Part shown: one piece after another, positions 29,692-38,145 of the stretch
How positions within the stretch are numbered: the first letter of the stretch is position 1
How the letters are laid out: every line of letters starts with the position of its first letter
Virus record (IMG/VR): IMGVR_UViG_3300020470_000043
Span: 1-42,416 of that record
Direction: 5' to 3' (one strand)
Source: a virus
DNA: 42,416 nucleotides
Position numbers and translations under genes: made by a program
The notes under the pieces: model-generated
The model's database searches: none
The model's input: the letters and a program-made list of their open reading frames with translations, nothing else
Told to the model about the DNA's origin: nothing

Positions 29692-31791
29692 TTATACCGA
29701 ACCTATAGCATGAGCTAAAGCACCTGCAACTGAAGCTGCTGGACCGTATTTTTTCGCTTTATCTTTAGACCAACTTGAAAATCTGCTTATCTTACCAGGA
29801 CTTTTTTTCTTTTCTGCCTTTGCTGCATCTGCTTGAGTTTTTGCTGCATCATCTTTTGCTTGTTGAGCAGCCATTCTATCGTGTTTTATAGCATCAGGTG
29901 TAGATTTATTTTTAGCTAAAAAATCTTTTTTCTTTTTATCTATTCGTTGTTTCAAATCTGAAGCAGAAAATCTAGGATCTGGAGCTGGTGGAGATGCATT
30001 TGATGGTTTGATTCTAGTCTTCATAGAATTCGGATGCATTCCTGGACCATACTTTTTTGATTGAAATGGTCCTGATGTCTGTTCTTTTTTTACATCCTTT
30101 CCACCCTTTGTTGGTGCAAAAGCAGCTCTCATTTTATCGAGAGTAAGATGTGGAGGATATTTCTTCTTACCAGTTTTAGGGTCAACTGCATCTGGATGTC
30201 CTTTTGGAACAGAATATGCTATACCAGTTGGACCGTATGCTTTATCTTCTTTATTAAATTTAGGAGCTGCTACTTTTTTAGTAGTTCTTTTCCAAACATC
30301 ATGAGGTTCTTTGCGCTGTTGACCTGACCTATGAAGACCCCAACCTGGTCCTTTAGGTCTTTCTCCTACAAGTGTCTTTACAATTTCAACACCTTCTTTA
30401 TGTACTAAATCTTTATCTAAATGTTTACCTCGACCTTTTAATCCCATTTTATTTGGGGAAATGCCCATTGGTTTAATACTAAAGCTTTTACCAGTATGAC
30501 CTTGAGCTTTTCCAGGAGGTAATTGCTTAGCGCCCTTCTTCTTCATAAATGCATCAATTGCGGCTCTTTCTGCGTCAGTTGTTTTATCTTCAGATTGAAG
30601 AACTTTTCTAATATTATCAGGACTACCAATTAACTTTGCTGATTTTCCAGATTTACCAATTAGTCTATGTGTAACACCATGCTTTTTCATTAATGCTTGA
30701 AAGGCTGGATCATTATGCTTTCCGCCATATACTACACCACTTCCATGGCCATGTCCACTCATATAAGCTTCTGTTTTCTTACCAAACATTTTCCCGACTT
30801 TACTTTTAACTGCATCTATTGCCTTCTGATGCATCGGCCGATTAGCTAATCTTTCTTTTTCTTTTTTTGCAGCTTTATCTTTTTCCCAGTCTGCAACAAC
30901 TTTATCTCGGTGCATTTTAGCTTGTTTTTTTTGTGCTTTAGTAAAAGGTTTATCAGAAACATGAAAATAGTATCGGTACTTTTTTTTCTCTTTTTTTGGT
31001 TTTGTAGGTTCAGAGGCCTTTTTAGTAGTTTCACTATCACGTTTTTTACGGCGTTCTTCATCATCGCGACGGCGTCTTTCTTCATCATCGCGATTTTTAT
31101 TTAAATAATTAACTGCTGCAGCAGCACCACCAGCTGCTGCACCAAAAGATTCTTTTGCAGGAACCATAGCTTTACCAGTTAATTTATTAACAGCAGTCTT
31201 TATACCTTTTTGCATTTTCACATAATCACGAACACCCCTTTTTCTTCGCTCAGAACTATGTGGATCATTCATCATATATCCAGCATGTGGCAAATCATCT
31301 GCTCTTTTCTTAATATATTTTGCTGCCAAATCTTTAGATATTTCATTAACATTAGCTTCTTTTTTAGTCTTAGGAGTTATAATTTTTACAGACTTCAAAC
31401 TGTCCGGTTTATCACTATGTACTACACGCTTTGCTTCTGTTGCAGGAACTTTAATTTTATCTTTATTCTTAGTTAATTTATCAACTGCCATATCTACACT
31501 TTTTGTATGCTTTACAAAATCTTTAACACCCTGGTGTCTTCGCTGTTTATGTATACTACCCATCTGCTGACCAGCATATGGTATATCACGATGTGTTCTT
31601 TTCTTAATATATCGTCCTGCCAATTTTGCAGATATTTCATCTACTTGTGTTTCTTCATTCTTTTTAGAAAGATACGCAGCTATAGCCATATCTCTTCTAT
31701 CTTTTGCAGATTTACCAGCAAATTGGGGAGCATCTGAAGCTCTAAAATCTTTTATCCAAGATCCCATTCCATCTGAAACTTTAAGTGGCAT
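29692..31791 (-). CDS. Large Lys-rich protein with duplicated module, 699 aa
   Basis: The N-terminal part SDGMGSWIKDFRASDAPQFA and KDRRDMAIAAYLS resemble a conserved marine phage lead. Two copies of a module of about 67 residues follow (about 50-118 and 148-214), each with DEIS or NEIS, YIKKR, AG(Q/Y)xM, RR, GV-D(F/Y)VK and KLT. An Arg/Lys/Asp-rich low-complexity region (about 233-330), a stretch of mixed fold and a Lys/Ala-rich tail make up the rest. It is highly basic and may bind DNA in the capsid. Function unknown. Confidence 0.65.
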   Translation of the reverse strand: MPLKVSDGMGSWIKDFRASDAPQFAGKSAKDRRDMAIAAYLSKKNEETQVDEISAKLAGRYIKKRTHRDIPYAGQQMGSIHKQRRHQGVKDFVKHTKSVDMAVDKLTKNKDKIKVPATEAKRVVHSDKPDSLKSVKIITPKTKKEANVNEISKDLAAKYIKKRADDLPHAGYMMNDPHSSERRKRGVRDYVKMQKGIKTAVNKLTGKAMVPAKESFGAAAGGAAAAVNYLNKNRDDEERRRRDDEERRKKRDSETTKKASEPTKPKKEKKKYRYYFHVSDKPFTKAQKKQAKMHRDKVVADWEKDKAAKKEKERLANRPMHQKAIDAVKSKVGKMFGKKTEAYMSGHGHGSGVVYGGKHNDPAFQALMKKHGVTHRLIGKSGKSAKLIGSPDNIRKVLQSEDKTTDAERAAIDAFMKKKGAKQLPPGKAQGHTGKSFSIKPMGISPNKMGLKGRGKHLDKDLVHKEGVEIVKTLVGERPKGPGWGLHRSGQQRKEPHDVWKRTTKKVAAPKFNKEDKAYGPTGIAYSVPKGHPDAVDPKTGKKKYPPHLTLDKMRAAFAPTKGGKDVKKEQTSGPFQSKKYGPGMHPNSMKTRIKPSNASPPAPDPRFSASDLKQRIDKKKKDFLAKNKSTPDAIKHDRMAAQQAKDDAAKTQADAAKAEKKKSPGKISRFSSWSKDKAKKYGPAASVAGALAHAIGSV
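31150..31644 (-). repeat. Duplicated protein module within the 699-aa gene
   Basis: Codons 50-118 (31438-31644) and 148-214 (31150-31350) encode related segments sharing EIS, YIKKR, HAG or YAG, RR-GV-D-VK and AV-KLT. They are diverged at DNA level, so the duplication is old. Confidence 0.6.
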
Positions 31792-32780
31792 TACGTTGTT
31801 CTCCTATTCATTTTGATAGCTTTTTGTAATCTTGCTCTATCTTTAATTGCGTCTATTCTATCTGAATATCTTTCTTTTGCTCGTGCTATTTGTGCTTTAG
31901 CTATTTTATCAGGACTTTCATCAAATATTTTAAATCCTGATATATTTCTCATTTTTTCATATGCTTCAACTGCATCTAACCAAACATTTTTTGGTTTATT
32001 CCAATTATTATTTTCTAATACTAAATAATTAGAACCTTTACGAGTAATAAGTGCTATTTCTTTTGTTTCTTTAATTTTTACTTTATCGCCAACATTGAAG
32101 AGTTGACCATCAATATATTTTTCTCTTGTTTCTGATACGGCTTTTAAGGAAACATGATTCTTAAATTCTTTTTGTTCTTTTAATCCCATACCAGATCTAA
32201 CTGAATTATAAATCTTTTTTGCTTCAGCATTTGATACATTTTTTGGAAGGCCTTGAGAAAATGAAGTAAAATCTTTTTCCATAACAGCTTGTCTCATCTT
32301 TGAAGCTGACATTCCTTTTGCACCATCTGCGTCTGGATCTCTATCTCCGGCAGATACTACATTAATACTTTCAAAATTATAAAACCCGTGTCTAGATTTT
32401 TTTCCGTTATATTTATTTAATAGAACTTCAAATTCGTTAATTCTATCTGAACCAACTACCATAGCAATTCTTTTATAACCTTCAGAATATAGTTTACTTG
32501 CTACATCTAAAGCGTTTTTTATTTTAGTATCTGACATTATTTGTCGAGCGTGCTTAGGAAATATTTTCCTCGAGAATTTAACTTTCTCATTAAAGTGTAG
32601 AGGGTTTTTCTTTTTATCTGTTGTTTGAGAAAGATAAACTCTATATGGATTTTTACCTGATTTTTCTGAAAGTTTATTCATTAATTTTTCATGGCCGATA
32701 GTTGGAGGATTCATACGACCAAATGTAAAAAATACGGTACGTTCTTCTTCAGTTAGATATGATTTAAATGAACTTATCAC
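31791..32780 (-). CDS. Nucleotidyltransferase (HxGH superfamily) with capsid-targeting-like start, 329 aa
   Basis: MISSFKSYLTEEERTVFF combines a lead like T4 internal proteins (SYLTE) with a catalytic domain: FGRMNPPTIGH (20-30, the HxGH-like motif), VVGSDR (108-113) and MSASKMR (157-163, the ISSTxxR-like motif). Such enzymes make NAD, FAD or CDP-linked products. The C-terminal part is helical and basic. If the lead is cut by the prohead protease, the enzyme would be carried in the virion. Confidence 0.78.
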   Translation of the reverse strand: MISSFKSYLTEEERTVFFTFGRMNPPTIGHEKLMNKLSEKSGKNPYRVYLSQTTDKKKNPLHFNEKVKFSRKIFPKHARQIMSDTKIKNALDVASKLYSEGYKRIAMVVGSDRINEFEVLLNKYNGKKSRHGFYNFESINVVSAGDRDPDADGAKGMSASKMRQAVMEKDFTSFSQGLPKNVSNAEAKKIYNSVRSGMGLKEQKEFKNHVSLKAVSETREKYIDGQLFNVGDKVKIKETKEIALITRKGSNYLVLENNNWNKPKNVWLDAVEAYEKMRNISGFKIFDESPDKIAKAQIARAKERYSDRIDAIKDRARLQKAIKMNRRTT

Positions 32781-33157
32781 TTGTGGCCCTTCTTTCGAGC
32801 TATTTCTTCTCTACGTTTAGTTGGTTTCATTCGTCTTGTCATTATTGCTATTCTTTTTTGTATAGCTGGTCTAGACAATCTTTTTTCTATTGATGCTTTT
32901 TGCGCATCAGATAAAGTTGATTTATCTTTTCCTTTTGTGAATTTTTTAGCTATAGCTTTAAGAGAAGATCTACGAGATCTTTTTGCTAATACTGGATCTC
33001 TAGCCATACGTCGTTTAGCGCGTCTTCTAGCAATTTTTAATTGCGTCTTTCTACGCCTAGCATCGCGTGCTTTTTTTCTTCTACCTGATATTGAAAGTAC
33101 TTCGTCGAGTTCAGATGTTTCTTCTGATACAAATGTCCTGAATGACACTATAGCCAT
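32777..33157 (-). CDS. Very basic protein with capsid-targeting-like start, 126 aa
   Basis: MAIVSFRTFVSEETSELDEV is an N-terminal lead with FVSE, followed by a long Arg/Lys-rich helix (RRKKARDARRRKTQLKIARR). This resembles a DNA-binding or DNA-condensing internal protein. It overlaps the gene downstream by 4 nt. Confidence 0.7.
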   Translation of the reverse strand: MAIVSFRTFVSEETSELDEVLSISGRRKKARDARRRKTQLKIARRRAKRRMARDPVLAKRSRRSSLKAIAKKFTKGKDKSTLSDAQKASIEKRLSRPAIQKRIAIMTRRMKPTKRREEIARKKGHK

Positions 33158-34390
33158 TTAATTTCTCCCTGGTTTATCCCATCCCTTTAATATAGTCGGG
33201 CTAAAGTTGGCAAATGAAAATTCCATTCTGTCAACAATCTTAACCGCATCACCACCAAGCTTATCGATTGCAACATAGCCTTCTTGACCAGTTAATCGAT
33301 AGCCTTTTCGAGTCTTCAAAAACGTTTCTGTTCTATTCAACTTGTTTAGTATATTTATAAGTTTTAACTTCGCTAAAACTATAACTTTTTGCAATTCAAA
33401 CATTTTTATTAAACTTTTTTTGTTTTTTTCTGAGAAAAACGACAAAATTTTGTTTAACTTTGCTTTTTGAGCTACTTTTCCTTGTTCTGTTTTCCGTTTA
33501 GATATTTCGGATTGGTATCGTTTTTTGATCCAAACCACGAGACCATTCGCATGACGAGTCGTATCTTGAACAACTTGACCTTTACGTACAAAGGTATTAC
33601 CATATGTCTCAATAAGTTGAGCAAGATCTTCGTTAGACTCCAAAGTTTTAAGGGTAGTAGAACTAATTTGATTAAATAAGAACCCAGCTTTGCTAAGGTA
33701 TCCATTAACTTCCTCCGTATCTTTTTTTGTCATCGTATAATTTGTCATATCTCTTAACATTGCATCTTGAGACCAGACATTAGTACTTTTATTCATTTTT
33801 GAAACATCAACACCATAAGAAGCCTTTAAAGTTTCAAAAGAATTACCAGTATAAGTAGTATGCCACACTATTCCTATCTTAGATTTTTTAATTCTTGTAG
33901 CCATTTCCGTATTCGCGGGTATGGCGTATACAATGGTATTGGGATGAAACGTAACATATTTTTTTCCTTTTATTTTTGATAAAGCCAAATCAGATCTTGA
34001 ATATAAAAAATCTCCTTGTATTATTCCCTTTATTCCCAATTCTGGCAAATAACGTAATGCTTCTTTTAACTTAGTATTGAGATCACCAGAAGTATCATTA
34101 TCAATATCATTGTCAGACTTATAGACTGTTGGAGATTTATTAAAGATGCCCTTTTTGGCCACAAAAAATCTACCATCACGAGGATCAATACCAGCAAAAA
34201 CAGCAGGAGCACCATCCCATTTGACTGATACGGATCCAGCATGTTCTCCTCCTAAAGTATCTCTTAATGAACGTAAAGCTAATATTGCTTCACGTGTTCC
34301 TTTGACTCCACCATAGAGGACTTTGTCCTCAATATGAGTCATATGAGTATTTTTTTGTTCAGTTATAAATTCTGAGAAATTCATTGCCAA
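33158..34390 (-). CDS. Nucleic-acid-ligase-like protein with capsid-targeting-like start, 410 aa
   Basis: After MAMNFSEFITEQKN the protein shows KWDG (57-60) with SVKWDGAPAVF as ligase motif I. IIQGDF (about 123-128), EGYVAI (370-375) and AVKIV (382-386) match ligase motifs III, IV and V. Covalent nucleotidyltransferases of this superfamily join DNA or RNA ends. A phage family of this type exists (DUF6267-like), but the activity is not established. The lead suggests packaging. It may repair DNA or tRNA ends early in infection. Confidence 0.7.
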   Translation of the reverse strand: MAMNFSEFITEQKNTHMTHIEDKVLYGGVKGTREAILALRSLRDTLGGEHAGSVSVKWDGAPAVFAGIDPRDGRFFVAKKGIFNKSPTVYKSDNDIDNDTSGDLNTKLKEALRYLPELGIKGIIQGDFLYSRSDLALSKIKGKKYVTFHPNTIVYAIPANTEMATRIKKSKIGIVWHTTYTGNSFETLKASYGVDVSKMNKSTNVWSQDAMLRDMTNYTMTKKDTEEVNGYLSKAGFLFNQISSTTLKTLESNEDLAQLIETYGNTFVRKGQVVQDTTRHANGLVVWIKKRYQSEISKRKTEQGKVAQKAKLNKILSFFSEKNKKSLIKMFELQKVIVLAKLKLINILNKLNRTETFLKTRKGYRLTGQEGYVAIDKLGGDAVKIVDRMEFSFANFSPTILKGWDKPGRN

Positions 34391-35778
34391 GCCTTTACAT
34401 AAATCGAAGATTCCGCTCCCTTAGAACCTGCATAATTAACTAAATCTGTTATTATTAAATCAGATTTTCCATTTTTTTGATTTGCTACTAATGTAGAAGA
34501 TACATATATAGCACCCAATTTACTGTGTATATCTGCCATTGGTCTTGATTGTAAACCATCCATAAATTGTTTTTTATCTAAACCTGAATGTACTTTACTA
34601 GCCATATTATAAAATACATTTGCATAACGTGATTTTCCACCTCGAGAATGCAAATCTTTAGCGATTCTAATAAGAGCTTTATTATCAGGAACTCTCTTAT
34701 TTAATCGTTTTAAAAATGTCTGTTGTATTTCTCCCCAGCCAGCTCGACCACCTCGAGCAGTTTTTAATTGTATTTCAACATTAACAGATGCAAGTGCTGA
34801 AGATGTTCGAATATCCATTTTACCTGCATCAAATAATATATCTCCTTTTTTACTTCTCCAAAAATCTGATGCTTTCTTTGCAAATTTAGCCATAAGTGAT
34901 GTACTTTTAAACTTATGAACATCAGTACTTTCTTCTTCGTTATATACTTTTAGCTTAAGATTTGAATCATTTAATATTTTTTTCAATGAAATACCAACGA
35001 TAGTTTTATCATGGAAAGCTTTTACTAAAGCGCTATTTAATTCTTGTACAGAAGTATTTGGTAATAATCTTCTTAAATTTACTCCTCGTTTAATAGCCCA
35101 TATATCTCCTGGATTCCATTTATCATCAGATAATATTCTCATTTTAGAATTTTTAAATGCTTCTTTCTTTATAGCATAAATTTCTTTCATAGCATCAGAA
35201 CCACGATGTATGATATGACTACTATTTACGATGCCTCTCTTAATTAATGCTTTAGCCGTCCAATATGCTGACCAATGCCATGATGGATCTAATCCAAGCA
35301 TATCTTCATTTTTAGTACCACCGACGTCTGTTTTTGCTGCTGCAGCTTCTAAATCTGAAGTTTTATAATCTTCAAATGATTTTATTCGACCGCTTAACAT
35401 AGCCTGAATATATACACATTGTAAACTTTCTGCGTATTGAGTCTGAGCACTGCCACCGCCAGAACCGCCACCTCCTCCACCAAAAACTGGTGATTTACCA
35501 ATCTGAGATGATGAAATTTCTCCGGCACTTGATGAAAATTTTACTGGTTTTTTATTTTTAATTAAAAGATCAAGAGCTGATAAATTTTCTTTTGAATTAG
35601 GAATTTTTATTTCTTTACCAGTATTAGTAGGTATCGAAATATTATCTTTCATGATTTTGCGTAAAATATCTAAGCGTGCTTCACCAGTTTGAGAATTATC
35701 TTTTTCCCATTCCTTTGGTGTCATACGTAAATATGATAAATCGCGTTCTTGTAAATATCGTTTAAATTTTAACAACAT
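34381..35778 (-). CDS. PD-(D/E)XK-like nuclease candidate with capsid-targeting-like start, 465 aa
   Basis: The start MLLKFKRYLQERDLSYL has the lead signature YLQE. A Gly-rich linker follows (about 100-110). Then NPGDIWAIK (D225) and VGISLKKI (262-267) give a D...(x)SLKK arrangement typical of restriction-like nuclease cores. The rest (residues 280-465) has no motif known to me. It opens the operon from the dual promoter at 35799-35829 and has AGGAG upstream. Confidence 0.6.
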   Translation of the reverse strand: MLLKFKRYLQERDLSYLRMTPKEWEKDNSQTGEARLDILRKIMKDNISIPTNTGKEIKIPNSKENLSALDLLIKNKKPVKFSSSAGEISSSQIGKSPVFGGGGGGSGGGSAQTQYAESLQCVYIQAMLSGRIKSFEDYKTSDLEAAAAKTDVGGTKNEDMLGLDPSWHWSAYWTAKALIKRGIVNSSHIIHRGSDAMKEIYAIKKEAFKNSKMRILSDDKWNPGDIWAIKRGVNLRRLLPNTSVQELNSALVKAFHDKTIVGISLKKILNDSNLKLKVYNEEESTDVHKFKSTSLMAKFAKKASDFWRSKKGDILFDAGKMDIRTSSALASVNVEIQLKTARGGRAGWGEIQQTFLKRLNKRVPDNKALIRIAKDLHSRGGKSRYANVFYNMASKVHSGLDKKQFMDGLQSRPMADIHSKLGAIYVSSTLVANQKNGKSDLIITDLVNYAGSKGAESSIYVKAWQ

Positions 35779-35798
35779 ACTCTCCTAAGTTCATATGC

Positions 35799-35829
35799 TA
35801 TTTATATAATAATTTAATCCGAATGTACA
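35799..35829 (-). promoter_or_regulatory. Overlapping early-type and late promoters
   Basis: -35 TGTACA (35824-35829), 17 bp and -10 TATAAA (35801-35806) form an early-type promoter. The same -10 is part of the perfect late octamer TATAAATA (35799-35806). It starts the operon of putative packaged proteins right after a terminator. Confidence 0.65.
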
Positions 35830-35830
35830 T

Positions 35831-35858
35831 AAAAAAAGCACCTTATCGGTGCTTTTCT
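35831..35858 (-). terminator. Strong intrinsic terminator, symmetrical
   Basis: A 9-bp stem AAAAGCACC/GGTGCTTTT (35834-35842 and 35848-35856) with the loop TTATC is followed on the minus strand by a run of T. It would also end transcription from the plus strand. The stop codon of the 63-aa gene lies in the loop. Confidence 0.8.
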
Positions 35859-36034
35859 TTATTAAAATGTTGTATGGCTTTTTGCCGTTCTTTATTTAAA
35901 TATTGTTTTATTGCATTTGTTCTGCGTTTGGACTTTTCAGCAGGATGATATAATGAATAAATTCTTTCCCATCCTTGGACTTTATTTTCTTTAGCCCAAT
36001 TGGCATAACATTCATCATCGTGCTTATTAGCCAT
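35843..36034 (-). CDS. Small basic protein, 63 aa
   Basis: It begins MANKHDDECYANWAKENKVQ. The ATG at 36032-36034 overlaps the preceding TAA (TAATG) and is preferred over an earlier in-frame start. The second half is Lys/Arg-rich and helical. It is the last gene of the DUF932 operon. Function unknown. Confidence 0.65.
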   Translation of the reverse strand: MANKHDDECYANWAKENKVQGWERIYSLYHPAEKSKRRTNAIKQYLNKERQKAIQHFNKEKHR

Positions 36035-36153
36035 TATGATACCTGTATTGCTATATAAACACAAAGAAATAATATGATTAATTTACCATAATCTAAATCA
36101 AATTTGGTACCTTCACCATAAGCGTTTTCCCACGCTTCTCTAATTTTTCTCAT
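36034..36153 (-). CDS. Small membrane protein, 39 aa
   Basis: A charged N-terminus MRKIREAWENAYGEGTKF is followed by a hydrophobic span (KLIILFLCVYIAIQV). Its ATG overlaps the stop of the 73-aa gene (ATGA) and its TAA overlaps the next ATG. Coupling on both sides supports a real gene. Confidence 0.6.
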   Translation of the reverse strand: MRKIREAWENAYGEGTKFDLDYGKLIILFLCVYIAIQVS

Positions 36154-36371
36154 TTAAGTTTCTCCAATAATTCTTCAGCCTTTTCAGGATTTTCAATCAA
36201 TTGATTTTTAGCAAAATATAAACGTTCTAATCTTTTTTTAGTAGATCGATCAGTATTATGACCTTTACCCTGTTTACTTTCCCAAAATTTAATTTCGCCT
36301 TCAATGACACCGAGACCCAGAGCTAATGCTCTGGAATCTCGATCCATAGATCTTAATAATCTATCAGCCAT
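36150..36371 (-). CDS. Small helical protein, 73 aa
   Basis: It starts MADRLLRSMDRDSRALALGL and has a coiled-coil-like end (ENPEKAEELLEKLK). It follows the DUF932 gene directly (TAATG). No known motif is seen. Confidence 0.6.
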   Translation of the reverse strand: MADRLLRSMDRDSRALALGLGVIEGEIKFWESKQGKGHNTDRSTKKRLERLYFAKNQLIENPEKAEELLEKLK

Positions 36372-37327
36372 TAAGCAGCCTCAGCAAATTCTAAAGCTGA
36401 CTTAAGAGCTTCTCTTTTACGAAGTTGATTCCAACCGTACCAAGAAGAATGTAGACGAGAATCTGCATTATTTCCTTGTAAGTGATCGGCAGTAAAAGTA
36501 ACAGCATTAAACGCTTGCCACCATGAACCTTTTGCAAAGTCTGCACCAGGTTGAATATCGATATTATCATGACAAAGTTTAGCATTACGTGATAAAGTTT
36601 CAAGTGAAAGTTCTTTTCCTTGAACTCTTTTATCAGTAGTACGTGGAAATACATTGTTGAAATACTCAATAAGAGCATCAGCACTATATCTCTTTTTACC
36701 AAGAAATTCAGCCATTTCTTTATAGTCAGTAAGCTTTTCATGAGCTATGCCCATTTGCTCTTTTACTAAATCAGCATTAAATTCTGATCTATGACCAACT
36801 TTAACAGAAGTTTTAGCTGTCTGTTCTAGTGAAAGTGAAAGAGTATTATTACATACAACTCTAATTGGTGTAAATCTTACATCAATAGATTTTCCATATT
36901 GATGAGGATTTGAAAAAAGTAAATAAGAATCCACTTTATCTCCACCAAAAAGTTCAAATGAATCTTTAACTTTAGCTAAAGCCCAAACCATTTGTCCACC
37001 TTTTAGTGAACCAGCAGTATGCATTTCCATATCACCAGCAAGAACATACTCACCAAAGAATTTAAAAGCATCTTCGTTTTGACAAGGAAACCAATCCTTA
37101 CCAACATTAGTTAGAATTTTTCCATCAGTTTCTCTTACTAGAGATTTCTGACCAGTAGGAATCTTTTTACCGTCAAATTCGATAAAAGATTTTACTTCTC
37201 TAACTTTCCAATCAAGTCCAGCCTTTTGCATCATATGCTCAGGTGCTAGATCATTACTAACTGGAACTCCTAGGCCATGCCAAGGAACTTCACCAGCATA
37301 AGCCATTGTTTCGACTTCATGCGCCAT
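36371..37327 (-). CDS. DUF932 phage/plasmid-like protein, 318 aa
   Basis: MAHEVETMAYAGEVPWHGLG and the stretch FSNPHQYGKSIDVRFTPIRV with VCNNTLSLSL are characteristic of the phage/plasmid DUF932 family (TIGR03299-type). The function is unknown; plasmid members have been linked to DNA recombination. It is led by a strong early-type promoter and coupled (TAATG) to the 38-aa membrane gene upstream. Confidence 0.85.
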   Translation of the reverse strand: MAHEVETMAYAGEVPWHGLGVPVSNDLAPEHMMQKAGLDWKVREVKSFIEFDGKKIPTGQKSLVRETDGKILTNVGKDWFPCQNEDAFKFFGEYVLAGDMEMHTAGSLKGGQMVWALAKVKDSFELFGGDKVDSYLLFSNPHQYGKSIDVRFTPIRVVCNNTLSLSLEQTAKTSVKVGHRSEFNADLVKEQMGIAHEKLTDYKEMAEFLGKKRYSADALIEYFNNVFPRTTDKRVQGKELSLETLSRNAKLCHDNIDIQPGADFAKGSWWQAFNAVTFTADHLQGNNADSRLHSSWYGWNQLRKREALKSALEFAEAA

Positions 37328-37443
37328 TATTTATTGTCTCCTTTTTTATCACGTTTTAAAATTGTAAGTATATCAGTTAACATTACGAATCCAACACCAG
37401 CTGTCCAACCGATTGCTAACCATATAAGATTTTCTACTAACAT
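37327..37443 (-). CDS. Small membrane protein leading the DUF932 operon, 38 aa
   Basis: It reads MLVENLIWLAIGWTAGVGFV then a charged C-terminus LKRDKKGDNK. The ATG at 37441-37443 has GAGG upstream. It overlaps the DUF932 start (TAATG). One hydrophobic span fits a single-pass membrane peptide. Confidence 0.6.
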   Translation of the reverse strand: MLVENLIWLAIGWTAGVGFVMLTDILTILKRDKKGDNK

Positions 37444-37478
37444 ATTGTCCTCATTTTTTTTTCATTTAATATAGGTAT

Positions 37479-37507
37479 ATTATACACGGAAAAAAAGCAT
37501 TTGTACA
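37479..37507 (-). promoter_or_regulatory. Early-type promoter (TGTACA, 17 bp, TATAAT)
   Basis: -35 TGTACA is at 37502-37507, the spacer is 17 bp, and -10 TATAAT is at 37479-37484 on the minus strand, with the shared 19-base block upstream of -35. It drives the 38-aa gene and DUF932. It lies in the divergent region facing the plus-strand 2OG oxygenase gene. Confidence 0.8.
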
Positions 37508-37566
37508 CGTTTATTTTCATATTTCGGCGCTTTTTTTCATTTTATTTTAGAATTATATATAGTATT

Positions 37567-38145
37567 ATGGCATCACATTTTTATTACGGAATAAAATTTG
37601 ATACAAATAAATTATTTGAATCGTATCTTGAAATAAAGGATTTTTATAATTCTAATGATCAAATTGCGCTTCAACATTTAGCAAGTACTACAGAAAATAA
37701 ACATAAAGACGGAATAGGTTGGCTAGATCGATCTGATATCGTACCATCAGATTATTTATTTAATATATGGAACGAAGAAATAGAAGATACTTATATTATA
37801 GAATGTTTAAAATCTTTACCGTTTCCAGTTGTTCGTTCACGTATAATGGTTCAGCCTCCTAAAAGTTGTTATACTTTACATAAAGATAAAGTTCCACGTA
37901 TGCATATTCCAATATACGGAGCTTATGATACAACTGGTAAAGGAGGAAGATTTGTCTTTACTCATGGAGAAATAATGAAATTCGAAGAAGGCCAAGTTAT
38001 TTTAGTTAATACTACTTTAGAACATACGGCAATGAATTGTTCTAATAGTAAAGAAAGAATCCATATTGTATCATGTCTTCCAGAATTAAATGAATCTAAT
38101 AATGAAGAATTAAAAAGAATTTATAGTAAATTTTCTTTATATTGA
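37567..38145 (+). CDS. 2OG-Fe(II) oxygenase-like (aspartyl/asparaginyl hydroxylase type), 192 aa
   Basis: The chosen start is ATG at 37567 (MASHFYYGIKFD); an in-frame TTG at 37501 would add only a poor extension across the divergent promoter. YTLHKDK gives H105 and D107, LEHTAMN gives H153, and KERIHI gives R164. This is the usual metal and co-substrate set. One of only two plus-strand genes. It converges on the radical SAM gene with a 25-nt overlap. It may act on a product of the radical SAM enzyme, by context only. Confidence 0.75.
   Translation: MASHFYYGIKFDTNKLFESYLEIKDFYNSNDQIALQHLASTTENKHKDGIGWLDRSDIVPSDYLFNIWNEEIEDTYIIECLKSLPFPVVRSRIMVQPPKSCYTLHKDKVPRMHIPIYGAYDTTGKGGRFVFTHGEIMKFEEGQVILVNTTLEHTAMNCSNSKERIHIVSCLPELNESNNEELKRIYSKFSLY

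Noticed and set aside
32781-33161. Long plus-strand ORF of 126 codons antisense to the basic protein
   Set aside because: It mirrors the minus-strand gene in register, has no Shine-Dalgarno sequence or promoter, and the minus-strand frame has a motif-bearing N-terminus and operon context. It is a composition shadow.
33301-33360. TATAAATA octamer inside the ligase-like gene (minus strand), and another inside the SprT-like gene near 3406
   Set aside because: Both lie within coding sequence with no gene start close downstream. In DNA this AT-rich some chance copies of the octamer are expected.
37501-37566. N-terminal extension of the 2OG oxygenase from TTG at 37501
   Set aside because: It starts within the -35 of the divergent promoter, encodes a Phe/Ile-rich stretch from AT-rich non-coding DNA, and the ATG at 37567 begins a family-like sequence.
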